Positions 46,723 to 57,848 of a stretch of DNA of 64,000 nt are shown one piece after another. This DNA is from Cryptomeria japonica (Eukaryota > Streptophyta > Pinopsida > Cupressales > Cupressaceae). The stretch covers positions 442,025,213 through 442,089,212 of the forward strand of contig NC_081407.1 in NCBI RefSeq assembly GCF_030272615.1, given 5' to 3'. The first letter of the stretch is position 1. Each line of letters starts with the position of its first letter. The position numbers were made by a program, and so were the translations under genes. The notes under the pieces were generated by a model. The model saw nothing but the letters and a program-made list of their open reading frames with translations, had not been told where the DNA came from and made no database searches.

Positions 46723-48294
46723 TCATGTGCCTTCAGTGTTAGGGTCAATGTCTAGGGTGTCCTTCTCCTCATCCAATGTGTTGATGAGAGTTTTAGTATT
46801 GCCAACAGAGACCTTCAGAATGTTCAAGCTTTTCTCTGGGATACTTTTGAGACATTCCTCAATTTTGCCAACTTTACTGACAGATTCCAATATAGTTTGA
46901 TCCATAGCATTAGCTTTTGCTTTCCTCTCCAGTAGGTCTTTCTCGATTTGCTTGAATCTGGGGTTGAAGGAGTCTCTTATGTTTTCAGCTTTAGCAACAG
47001 TATTTGTCAAATCCTCCATATAATCAGCCATAGTCTTCCCTTCCCTTGTGTTAATAGTTTCTACAATCTGGATTATGTGGCTAAGTTTTTTGTTGTCATC
47101 CACAGCTTTCTTGCAACTGGTGAATAACCATTCCATGGTGTCCATAAAATATTTCATACCTTGAGGAGGTGGGTTTACGGAGAGATCAATCTTTCTAGAG
47201 TTGTCATGTTCCTTATTAGGGGTGTCACCAACAGTAGCTTTGTCATCAGCCCTAAGAATTTCTCCACTGGTCACCTCCTCCAAGTTCTGGCCAGCTTCCA
47301 AAATCTTTTTCTGCTTATGATCCTCCAGCTCCTTCACATTCTCATCCTTTCTCTTTTGTTTGTTTCTGGTCTGTGTATGGACTTTAGTTTTCTTTTTCTG
47401 AGAACCCTGGGGTTTCTCCTTCTCTGAATCTTCTGAGCCCTCTGAGGAGGAGGAGGAGGAGCTAATCTGGAGAATTTTGCCTTTGGGTTTCTTTCCCTTT
47501 GAGAAGGAAGGCTTGGTTTTCAAATATTTCCTCTTCTTACCTATTTCGACTTCTGAGTCATCCATAATCTCCTCCGACTCGCTCGTTGGATCACTATCAG
47601 AACCCTCATCCAAGGAAAAAACAGAGTCTGACCCATCCTCCTCAGACTCAGAAATAGAGGGTTGTGGGCGAGCTATTTGGTTAGCCTTGAGATGGTCATA
47701 AATAAGAACCATTAAACACTGATGCATGGTAATGTCCTCCGTAGGGTTCTCTTTGTAGGATTCTATGGTGGCATTCATAGAACATAAGAGAAAATATGGA
47801 ATGTTAACCTTCTCGTCATGCCTAAAATGATTCAGCAAAACAAAATGGTAGTTGTATACTTTAGTGAATCTACCATCTAAAGTAATATAGCGCATTATAA
47901 CAAAAAGGACCTCCCTCCATGGTTTGACAAAAGCCCTAGGGGGATAGTAAGTTTTACTTAGCTTCACCAGGCATTTTTTCTCCTTTTCAGTTTTTGAATA
48001 TCTATCAATGGCCTCCTTGCTCACTTTTCTATCTCTGTAGTAGTTGCTTCCTTCCCTTCAGAGCCCCATGGCCTGGGCAATAAGGTCTTCATCTATGACA
48101 ACAGACTGGTCTCCCATCTTCAAAATACCCATTCTCTAGTTTTTACAAAAGAAATTAGTGACTGTGGCGTCCCGTCCATGAAGCCTCTCCATGAATTCAA
48201 AAAAACCACCCTTCTGCGGTATGTTCTAGACTGCCTCCTTTTGCTTCCATTCCTTGTAGCTACTAGGCTCGTATCGGCATCTATTTCCACCCAT
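46723..48294 (-). pseudogene. LINE ORF3 (second copy): unknown protein downstream of RNase H
   Basis: ATG at 48,294 (MGGNRCRYEPSSYKEWKQK). Stops lie near 48,255, 48,135 and 48,070, after which 433 codons are open to 46,723. N-terminal domain: FMERLHGRDATVTNFF, DEDLIAQAMGL, LDGRFTKVYNYHFVLLNHFRH and IPYFLLCSMN..HQCLMVLIYDHLKA. A serine/glutamate-rich low-complexity middle (SSSSSSEGSEDSEKEKPQ) with basic patches (KKKTKVHTQTRNKQKRK) follows, then a C-terminal helical part (ERKAKANAMDQTILESVSKV) ending in a poly-acidic tail. It is homologous over its length to the ORF at 39,043-40,513. The 433-codon open stretch is the best preserved LINE frame in the window. Confidence 0.75.
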
Positions 48295-48567
48295 ATTTTC
48301 GCTATTCAGAGTAGAATGTCGAGACTTGCAGAGAACTTTACACCGAAAGTTTCTCTGAGCTACCAAATTTACCCAAAAAGCGTGGGAAGTGATTGATTGA
48401 GTGTTATAATAAATGGTGCTGACAATATTATAATTGCTCGAAGTGCTCCTTTTAATCTGTTTCATTATTAGTTTGTACATCAAAAATCTTTGGGATGCTA
48501 TGATATTGGTCCTTGAAAATGATTAATCTTACTTCCTCAAGGAGGTTTTATTCACCCTGCCAAGTAA

Positions 48568-50477
48568 TCATTTCATCTTGATTGACCGCCCGTTGGCTGC
48601 CCAATCAGCAAACCCATTAGCTTCACGGTAGATATCAGATATGTAGCTTTTCTCAAAAGTGTTGATGAGGTCTTTAGTTGCTTTTATAATGTTATTAATA
48701 GACCATGAAGGATTAGAGGTCCTCTTGAGGCATTTGATGATGTTGTTTGAGTCCCCTTCAATCCATATGTAGGGGCAATTCCATCTTTTTACGAGAAGAA
48801 TACCTTGAAGTGCTACCATTGCTTCTGCTTTGTGGTTTGTTTGACTTCCTATTGGAATGGCATTCAATTCCTTGCATATACCTTGTCATCTCTAAGAATA
48901 GCTCCACATCCCATAGGGCCCAGATTACCTTTTGCAGCACCATCAAAATTGAATTTGAACCAACCATGAGGGGGAGTTTGCCACCTTGCTTCAAGTCTTT
49001 TGTTTTGCTTAGGATCAGAACTGCCAGCATTCTTCAAATTCCAGGAACTTAAAATTTGAGATTCCAGAGGGTTGGTCAAAAAACAAGGGCCCCCAATGAT
49101 CCCAATGTTCTCCACAATCACCCATTGAATTTTCTGGAACACAATATCTTGAGTAAGAGTGGTGTCCCTAAAGATACGATTTTTCTTTCTTTCCATAGTC
49201 CCCAAAGAATGTGAGGGAGTGATAGCTACCACAGAGATCTCAAAAAGGAGTTAGACCAATGGTAATTCCAGGAGTAGAACAACTCACTGATAGTATTAGG
49301 AAACACCCAATCAATACTAAAACTCTTAAGAAATCTTTACCAGATCGAAGGAGAATAGGAACAATGGATAGCTAGATGGTCCACTGACTCTTCCTCCTTA
49401 AGACAAAGACCACATCTATTAGGAAAGGCAAATCCTCTACCCTTGAGGTTATCTAAGGTCAAGATTTTATTTTGAAGAATAGTCCAATAGAAAAGGTTGA
49501 TTTTGGGGGTCACACCCTTTATCCAAGCTTTAGACCAAAAAGGATTATCAGGAGGGGCAGGGAAAGAACACCATACATTGAAGAGATAGTAATGATACCT
49601 TTGGGTTCATATTTCCAAATTAGGGAGTCTTCCTCTTTATTCAACCAGACTGAAGACAAATGGTTCTTAAGCTTAATGAGGCTTGGGTGGATGCTTTCAA
49701 TGTTCTGCCAATTATTGCATGTCCAATACCCTTCAACTAGAAGACCGAAAGATCTAATACAGGAGGAGGCATAGGGGGCCCATTCTGGGATATCAATCAA
49801 AGGTTTATCAAAAATCTAGGGGTCTTCCCAAAATTTAACTTTCCTACCATTTCCAACTTTCCAAGTAACCCCTTTAGCAATGCTATCTCTACACTTAGAG
49901 GCATGATTCTAGATGTGGGACCCATTAATGCTGACTTCAGAATTGATAAAAGAATAAAGAGAGGAGGACATAAGAGAGTACTTACTTTACCATATTTAAC
50001 ACCATTCACTATTTGAGTGGAACGTTCTCCAAACTTGTTTGGACAGGAGAGCTTCATTTAAGGTCTGGATTCTTCTCAGTCCCAAACCTCCTTTACTTTT
50101 CGGTCTACATACCTGAGACATTCTTTTCTTTGTCCTCAACCCCTGACCATAGAAATTTTCTTTGAATTTTCTCAATTGCTTTAGCATACTTAACATGAAT
50201 TCTGAAAAGGCTTAGGGCATAGATAGGTATGCTTTGAAGTGAAGCTTTTAGAAGTTGAAGCTTTCTAGCATGACTTAAAAGGGCACCTTTCCAACCAGCT
50301 AGCTTTTTATGAAATTTGTCCACTAGAGAGCTCTAGAAAGAATCAGGAGGTGCAATGCCCAAAGGGAGGCCAAGATAAGTGGCAGGAAGATCTACAATCC
50401 GACATTCTAGGATTTTGTTGATTCTCTATTGTCTTCTCTCTGGAGTATTGATAAAAAAAACTTCGCTTTTGACCCAA
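48568..50477 (-). pseudogene. LINE ORF2 C-terminal part: RT thumb, zinc domain, RNase H
   Basis: Minus-strand fragments in several frames. VFFINTPERRQ and ATYLGLPLGIAPPDSF are followed by KLAGWKGALLSHARKLQLLKAS. The zinc-binding region (about 49,380-49,700) includes GFAFPNRCGLCLKEEESVDH in decayed form. RNase H (49,000-48,568) shows FNFDGAAKGNLGPMGCGA, AEAMVALQG, EGDSNNIIKCLK and REANGFADWAANG. Relative to the plus-strand LINE the order is the same. Frameshifts and stops are frequent. Confidence 0.75.
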
Positions 50478-50480
50478 TTA

Positions 50481-50766
50481 ATATTGGGATATGAGTCAAT
50501 TTAACACAAGACTGTATTATATGTTGATATGTACATGTATTTAGGCATTCTCTGAAAATGGATCCTAGCTAGATGAGAATTGACATGGGAATGCAAAATA
50601 ACATTTTATTTTATTTTATTTTTATTAAAATTAATATTATATAAATAACATTACATTTTCATGAGGACTGTCATTTTCCTTGACATCCTCCCTCTTCATG
50701 GTTAACAAACTCTTAGTGGGGGTTTCCCCTATTGCTTCATCTTATAAATGGATTTTGGATGATCAT
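50481..50766. other. Spacer between the LINE and the solo LTR
   Basis: AT-rich, with a run of ATTTTATTTTATTTT near 50,603-50,625. No coding frame or recognisable motif. Confidence 0.4.
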
Positions 50767-51906
50767 TATCGTGAGTGTGAAGTAGGGTACCTGTAGCTAC
50801 AACGCAAACACTCAATAGATCATTACAAGCATGTTAGAAAATTCAAATTAAATGAAAGATAAACCATGACAAAGTGACCTATCACCTCCTAAGAGATGTG
50901 AGTGTGGGTTTGCTCTCAAATTTGGATGAGCAATCCCAGTGACTTGACTACACCTAGATGAAGGATTTAAAAGGATATGGTATGCAAGCTTGATGAGTGT
51001 ATGATTATGTTAGATTGATCCAAGAAGCTAATTAAGCTAATGATATGCATAATTAAGCTAGAAGATGATGCAATTAAGCTAGAATATGATCAAATTAAGC
51101 TAGATCTAAGATGCAATTTCTCATCATAACAATGCTAAACTAGAATGCTAGAAATGATATACATATAATAACAATGCTTAAATGATATGCAATATGGGAT
51201 ATGCCTATAATAACAATGCTTGGGATGGGATCCTTTGTGCTCCAAAATGAGGGATATATATAGGATTTCCAAGACCAGGGGTGAGGTGGCAGGAATCAAT
51301 GGTCAAGATTGAGTCTAACGATATCAAGGGTCAAATTGGAGGAGGTTAGAGAAGAGGTTGGAGGGATGGACACTTGTCATCTTTGTGGTGACAAGTGTCA
51401 AGGAGCCTTTCTCACAAGAGGGCAAGTGTCCAAGGGGGGAGACATGTGGCATAAGTGCCATGTGTCTCAAGGGGAGAATATCCAACCCATACAAGATTAG
51501 GATAAGGAGGTTAGGATGTGCAAGATAGGATACGGTTAGGTAAACACTTGATTAGGTGGAATGGGTTAGGTTAGGGGGTGGTTAAGTTAGGTAGTTAGAA
51601 GTTAGGAGGCATGTGGGTAATTTGAATTTAAAAATTCAAATAATAAGAAAAGGCTAATTAACTTTCAAAAACTCATAAATTGATTTGTTTTAATTAATTA
51701 GGGGATTAGAAGAAATGAATTTAGATTAATTAATCAAAAGGGATTATTGAAATGAACTTATTTAATAAATCCTTAGATTTATTAATAATTAGGTGAATGG
51801 GGAATTTAATCAAATTGCTAATGAATTCAATTAAATTGGGAAGGGGGATTAATTAAATAATTGCTTATTTAATTAATTATCTTCAGACCATTTTTAGGTG
51901 TATACA
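50767..51906 (-). mobile_element. Solo LTR related to 24,917-26,076
   Basis: Minus orientation; starts TGTATACACCTAAAAATGG at 51,906 and ends near 50,767 (...CTCACGATA). A 5-bp duplication ATCAT lies outside (50,762-50,766 and 51,907-51,911). AT-rich U3 with AATTAATTAAAT phrases, a TATA-like CTATATATATCCC near 51,246-51,258, and TACCTGTAG near the far end. It is about 1,140 bp, close to its relative. Confidence 0.75.
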
Positions 51907-52182
51907 ATCATATAGCTTGAACTATTGTTCATCAAAGGAAGAAAGGTCTTTATCCTTCCTCTTTCCAAACTCATTCTCGAGTCATGAGTGAAAGGTCAAC
52001 TTGCCCCTAACCTTTGTTTGGCAGCCTACTTGCAACTATTCCTCTTTTTCCTATTTTCGTTATTTCTCAACTACTTATGGTCTATTTGGTTCGATTTCAT
52101 TATCCTTTTGGCAACTTTAGTATAGGATCAGGACCCATATTTTACACTTATTTTTGCTTTTGTATAAGGGTCTAGACCCTTT
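51907..52182 (+). other. LINE 3' tail fragment, left part
   Basis: T-rich, non-coding. It ends AAGGGTCTAGACCCTTT where the Copia element inserted. The continuation CAAGATCTACACTTACCTTAATCAAAAA lies right of the Copia element (58,970-58,998) and shows the LINE family ending. The preceding part could not be assigned. Confidence 0.4.
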
Positions 52183-53295
52183 TGTTGGTATTATAGATGT
52201 GTTGCATTAGTTTTTTCATTGATGTCAACACTTATCCTTATGGAGATCTACATTGTTGATTTGGCACTATGGTTATATTGGTTTACTATTGAACCGACAC
52301 ATTATGTTCACTGGCAAGTTCAGTGACTTATGCATAGTCACTGGTATATTATTCACCGGTAGGTTATATGGTTCACCGGCATTGATGATGACCTGTTATC
52401 ATCTAGAGATCACTTGATTATGTTGAAGACATGGTTTGGATACTTGGTTTTGGTGTTTTGGTTATTGGTCTAATCGAGTTGACATATTTGTTGTTATCGG
52501 CAAATTGGTCTAGGTTATGGACCGGTATGCGTTGTCTATTCCAGATCAGCACGGCACATTATGGAGATGATTTATTGATTGGATATTGTTGTAAATGTAT
52601 TGAGCCGACATGTTGTACTTCATCAAGACTTATTTGTAATTGATTTTATTGTAATATTCTTAGTGAGCCGACCTACACACTTGGTCTTAGGTTTTGTATA
52701 TATGTAAGATCTCATTTGTGAGATGAGAGATAGGATATGGTATGTAAGGTTATGGTATGGTATTGTAACATGGTATGTGCAAATATTGAAGATCATATGA
52801 GCATACCATAGAGAAGATTCAAGGAAGGTTTGAAGGTGATTATCAGAGCTTAACTGGTACTGAATCTAGCATTGGAGATGCTATTTTGAGCATTACATTA
52901 TTCTAGGATTTAACCATCCTATTGTAGTCATTGTGACTCCCATTTGAGCAGTGTGCTCTAGGTGGTTGGCCTTTTTGCATGTGCAGACCCCATTTGTATA
53001 CACATACTATCTGTAGTAGTATCATCTGATTGTGGGTAAGGTTTCCCATCATGGTTTTTCCCCTTCCAGGGTTTCCAGGTCAAAATCTATGTGTTATGTG
53101 TTGTGGATGTTGTTTCTCTTTCTGTTTCATGCATTAAGTTTCACCGGTATTGATATTAACTCTTAATCTGTTAACTGACATTAAGTTTGGTTTACCGGTA
53201 TTAAGTATCAAGTTTGATTAAGTTATAATTGGGTTGAAATTCATTGACAACTGATTTAGCCCCCCCACCTCTCATTTGCCTTTCGGTTCCTAACA
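52183..53295 (+). repeat. 5' LTR of the Copia element
   Basis: 1,113 bp. TATA-like GTATATATGTAAG at about 52,697-52,709. U5 contains GGTTTTTCCCCTTCCAGGGTTTCC and ends with a C-run, CCTCTCATTTGCCTTTCGG and TTCCTAACA. The part GCATGTGCAG...GGTAAGGTTTCCCA is the reverse-complement match of the element 1 LTR. Confidence 0.92.
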
Positions 53296-53297
53296 AT

Positions 53298-53310
53298 TGG
53301 TATCAGAGCC
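53298..53310 (+). promoter_or_regulatory. Primer-binding site of the Copia element
   Basis: TGGTATCAGAGCC, complementary to the 3' end of initiator methionine tRNA, two bases after the LTR. Confidence 0.93.
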
Positions 53311-53352
53311 AAGTCCTCTTTTTGCAGAAGTCTAACAGCTTGAGGAGATCCT

Positions 53353-54460
53353 ATGGCAACAAACATTTTCAGGAAGGACAGTCCTAAACTTGATGGAACT
53401 AACTATGGTATATGGAAGATCAGAATGGAGACACATATGAATTACATTGGAAGAGACATATAGGAAGTTACAAAGAATGGCTATGTTGGTCCTACACCAA
53501 ATCAACCTAATCCACCAACATTGGGTAAAGATCAAGAAAATGATTGCAAAGCAAGAGAAGCACTTTTGAGCACATTATCAGATCAGAAAATTATGGGATT
53601 ATTGGACTGATCTACTGTTAAAGCTATTTGAGATAAATTGGAGATACCACTATCAAAATTACAAAACTAAAATGTTACTAGGTCAGGTATGAAAAATTGA
53701 AAATGGAAAAAGATGGAAGAATTTTTGCTTTTATGGAAAGAGTTAATGAAATTGTTTTAAGAATACAATGTTGTGGAGGATCCTTAAGTGAAGATGAAAT
53801 TATTTCTAAAGTTTTAAGAGCTTTGCCACCGGCATACAAAATGAAAGTAACTGCTATTAATGAGTTGAGAAAAATGCTTAATACATCAGTATCTAGAGAT
53901 ACCTTGGTTGGAAAACTTTCAGCATTTGAGCTTGAGGAATTTGGTCCTGTTGCTACAATTAAGACAGATTTAGCCTTCAGAGCATCATCATCTGCATCAT
54001 CTGCATCATCATCTGACAAATCTGATTGAAAAGCTCTGTATGCAAAAAAACTTGAAGATTTCAGAAGGGAAAATGAAGAACTGGAAGAACTTGAAGCACT
54101 ATTTGCAAGGAAAAAGCCTAAAGGTCTAGTTGGAAGTAAGTATGAAGGTAAAGCATCATTTAAATGTTTTAATTGCAATAAAGTTGGTCATATAGTATCT
54201 AGATGTCTTGACAGACATGCAAGATTGAGAGAGGAAGCTAAAAGAACATATAAGCTTAACCCTGAATATCAGAGATACAGATTTAAGAAGAACAGAGATA
54301 AATTTTGTTACTATGTTGATGAAGGAGTTACTGATGATTCTGATGAAGAACTGGCAGACAATGGATGGGCTTTTGTTGCAATAAAAGAAGATCAACTGGC
54401 ACCTATTGTTCCACCGGTAGAGCAAGCCCTGGCAGCTAAAATTGAAGAAAAGAATGAATG
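53353..54460 (+). pseudogene. Copia gag
   Basis: The ATG at 53,353 (MATNIFRKDSPKLDGTNYGIWKIRME) matches the usual Copia gag start, with the LDGTNY.IWK motif. In-frame stops occur where Trp or Gln is expected (DI-stop-EV, LLD-stop-STVKAI-stop-DKLE), and there is a frameshift near 53,680. The second part (from about 53,685) runs YEKLKMEKDGRIFAFMERVNEIV, LRALPPAYKMKVTAI and a Ser/Ala repeat, then one TGA at 54,027-54,029. A single CCHC knuckle CFNCNKVGHIVSRC lies at 54,165-54,206. Gag forms the particle and binds the RNA. Confidence 0.88.
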
Positions 54461-57400
54461 GATCATAGATTATGAATGTTCACATCATATGACTAGTGAT
54501 AAAAGTAAATTCTTATCTTTTCAGGAATATAGTGGAGGTCTAGTAAGATTTGGCGATGATAAAGCTTGTTTAATCAAAGGAAAAGGCACTATATCTTTGG
54601 ATGGTAAGCACAATACTAACAGTGTTTATTATGTTGAAGGTTTGAAGCATAATCTTTTGAGTGTTGGTCAATTAGTTGAAAAGGGATTTCAGTTACAATT
54701 CAAGAATGGTAAATGCAAAATCCTGAACAGAACTGGTTTGGAGATTGCAACCGATAATCAGACTAAGGGTAATATCTTTCATTTGAATAACAGTGATAAG
54801 ACATGCTTGATTGCACATATTGATGAAAGTTGGTTATGGTATAAGAGACTTTTTCATGTGAATTTTGATTGCATTGTAAAGATCAGTTCAACTAAGGCAG
54901 TAAGGGATTTACCTAGGATTGTGAGACCTCATAATCCGATATGTAAGGAATATCAAATGGGAAAGCAAGTCAGAACAACCTTTAAGAGTATTTCTAAGAA
55001 ATCCAATAATGTTCTTGATTTAATTCATACTCACTTGTGTGGTCCAACAAGAACAAGAAGTCTACAGGGAGATAGATACTTTATGCTAATTATCGATGAT
55101 TATTCTAGAATGTGTTGGGTTGCTCTTCTCAGGGAGAAATCAGAAGCTTTTGGAAAATTCAAACTATTCAAGGCAATGGTAGAGATTGAAACCGGTAAGA
55201 AAATCAAATGTTTAAGATTTGATCAAGGAGGTGAATTTACATCTAAGGAATTTAATACATTTTGTGAAGTGAATGGAATCAGAAGACAACTATCAGCACC
55301 CTGGACACCTCAGCAAAATGGAATTGTGGAAAGGAAGCACAAAACTATTCTGGAAGCAGATAGAAGCATGATATTGGAAACAAATCTACCTCATGTGTAC
55401 TGGAGGGAAGCAGTGAATATAGCGTTTTACACTTTTAATAGAGTCCACATCAAAGGTGAAACTAGTAAGACCCCTTATGAACTATGGTTTGGTAATACTC
55501 CTACTCTTAAATACTTCAGAATTTTTGGAAGAAAATTCTATATTAGGAGAGATGAGTATGTTGGTAAATTTGATCCTAGAAGTGATGAAGGAATATTTCT
55601 TGGTTATTCATCTAAGAGAAATGCATATAGATTTTTTATAAAAGATTGCAGGAAATCATTGAGAGTGCTAATGTGAAGATAGATGAACACTTTAGAGGAA
55701 ATTCAAGGTCTATAGATTCTGAACTGGTAGTTGAGATGATCATAAATGAACCTATACATAGTGCACGGGTACAAAATGTGGATCCAGTCACACCGACATC
55801 ATCAGAGAACTCCACAGTGACTTAAGAACAACAACATGTGAATAAACCCAGGTATGTAAGACTTAATCACTCAAAAAATTAGCTAATTGGTAACAAGTAT
55901 CAAGGTGATATGACAAGAGGAAGACTGGAAAATGAAGAGGTATGCTTAATTTCTCAAATTGAACCAGCATCTATTATTGAAGCATGTCAAGATGAACATT
56001 GGATTAAAACAATGGAAGATGAACTAGAACAAATTGAAAAGAACAATACATGGACATTAGTTCCCCGGCTTAAAGACAAAAATGTAATTGGAACTAAATG
56101 GGTATTCAAAAAGAAACTTAATATGGTAAGGTCATCAGGAACAAAGCAAGATTAGTGTGTAAAGGATATTCACAGAAAGAGGGAATTGATTATAATGAAA
56201 CCTTTACACCAGTAGCTAGAATTGAGGCAGTTAGATTATTTCTTGCATTTGCAGCTCATAAGAACTATAAAGTATATCAGATGGATGTAAAATGTGCATT
56301 TCTGAATGGTGATCTTGAAGAGGAAGTTTAAATTGAACAGTCTAATGGATTTTCATTGACAAATGTTAAAGATATGGTTTTTAGAATAAGGAAAGCTTTG
56401 TATGGATTAAAGCAAGCTCCTAGAGCTTGGTATACTAGATTGGACAAATATCTTTTGAAGCTTGGTTTCACTAAAGGTAATGCAGACACCAACTTATATT
56501 TCAAAGTGACTAATGATGACATCTTGGTTATTGAAATTTTTGTTGATGATATCATTTTTGGAGGAGAAGATGGATTTTGTAAGGACTTTGCTAACAAGAT
56601 GCAAGAAGAATTTGAAATGTCTATGATTGGGGAGATAAAATTATTTTTAGGATTCCAAATTTCACAAACTAATAAAGGTATATTCATATGTCAAACATAC
56701 TTGAAGGAACTACTGAAGAAATTTGGAATGGAAAACTCTAAACCGGTAAGTACTCCTATGACTACAACTGATAAATTGACATTAAAGGATGATTCAACTC
56801 CTGTTAATCCAACAAGATACAAATCTATGATTGGAGGTTTACTATATTTGACACAAACAAGACCTGATATAATGATTGCAGTATGTATTGTTTCAAGATT
56901 TCAGAGTAATCCTAAAGAAAATCATGAATCGGCAGTAAAAAAGATTTCTCGGTATCTACAAGGCACAACAAATCTTGGTTTATGGTATCCTAAAGATGAA
57001 AATTTTGATTTATGTGCATACACCGATGCAAATTGGGTAGGAGATGTAGATGACAGAAAGAGTACCACTGGCAGTGCATTCTTTCTTGGTAGCAGATTGA
57101 TTTCATGGATAAGCAAGAAGCAGAGTTGTACATCATTATCAACAATAGAATCAGAATATGTTGCAGCAGCAACTAATTGTACTCAGGTATTATGGATTAA
57201 GAAAATGTTGAAGGACATAAAGGTAAAATGCAAAGAACCTATATTCATTTATTGTGATAATTCAGCAGCAATTGATATATCAAAGAATCCAATATTTCAC
57301 TCTAAGACTAAGCATGTTTCTATCAAATATAACTTTCTGAAAGAGAATGTTGAAGAAAAAGAAGTAAGATTGGTTTATGTAAATACTAAAGAGCAGATTG

Positions 57401-57489
57401 CAGATATCTTTCCTAAGCCTTTGCCTAAGGAAACTTTTGAATATCTCAAAGAGAATCTTGGGGTAATACCCTCACTGGTAAAGACTTAA
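54461..57489 (+). pseudogene. Copia pol: protease, integrase, reverse transcriptase, RNase H
   Basis: Continuous with gag in frame until about 55,645; then frameshifts near 55,645 and 56,125. The protease region has DYECSHHMTSD where DSG-CSHHMT is usual, so the active-site D-S/T-G is lost (54,468). The integrase zinc motif is damaged (LWYKRLFHVNFD, ICKEYQMGK: expected His and Cys are Tyr). The catalytic D, D and E remain (IIDDYSRM, RFDQGGEF, NGIVERKHK). Reverse transcriptase: [34 protein letters not shown] and FVDDIIFGG. RNase H: TDANWVGDVDDRKSTTG, ESEYVAAA and FHSKTKHVSIKYNFL. Pol copies and integrates the element. Confidence 0.92.
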
Positions 57490-57836
57490 ATAGTTGAAGA
57501 TTGGCATCAAACTGGCAGAAACTAACAAAGAAATCTTTTTTCCAGCTTTGATGGAGGAGAGCTACTTCTCAGGGGGAGTAGTTGGTTGTATTAGTTGATT
57601 ATGTGTTCTGGTATTTTTTTTTTTCATTGCTTTGGCATTTGATGTCAAAGGGGGAGAGATATCTATGGAAAAACTTTGTATTTGGGAGACATTATTCATT
57701 GGGGGAGAATTATTTACTCTTTGTATTTTGGTTTTTATTTCTGGTATTGATCTATTCTAGAGATTGTTGGTTTTTGGTTTTTGGCATTTTGTTTTGGCAC
57801 TTAGATGCTTTTCCATCTTGTGTTGCCATCAATGCC
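57490..57836 (+). other. Copia 3' untranslated region
   Basis: Non-coding, T/G-rich. It contains GATGTCAAAGGGGGAGAGAT (57,640-57,660), a second copy of the polypurine-like phrase, and a further GGGGGAGAA at about 57,700. Such repeated tracts are common upstream of the 3' LTR in this type of Copia element. Confidence 0.6.
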
Positions 57837-57848
57837 AAAGGGGGAGAT
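57837..57848 (+). promoter_or_regulatory. Polypurine tract of the Copia element
   Basis: AAAGGGGGAGAT directly before TGTTGG. Together with the bases before it (GTTGCCATCAATGCC) it is identical to element 1. Confidence 0.9.

Larger units (their letters stand above)
46405..50480 (-). mobile_element. 5'-truncated LINE with ORF3, minus strand
   Basis: Same family as the LINE at 24,626-40,820 but on the other strand. It begins (minus) just after the reverse transcriptase FVDD box, at about 50,480, which is a typical 5' truncation. It continues through YLGLPL, WKGALLSHARKLQLL, the zinc-binding region and RNase H (to 48,568), then ORF3 (48,294-46,723) and a 3' untranslated tail ending about 46,405 (minus: AAAGGTTTTGGGTCC...CTAATTAATCAGAA). 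The target duplication was not identified. Confidence 0.78.

Noticed and set aside
52431-52643. Open frame MVWILGFGVLVIGLIELTYLLL... with a membrane-like segment, also at 58,097-58,309
   Set aside because: It lies wholly inside both LTRs of the Copia element, upstream of the TATA box; it is a chance frame copied with the LTR.
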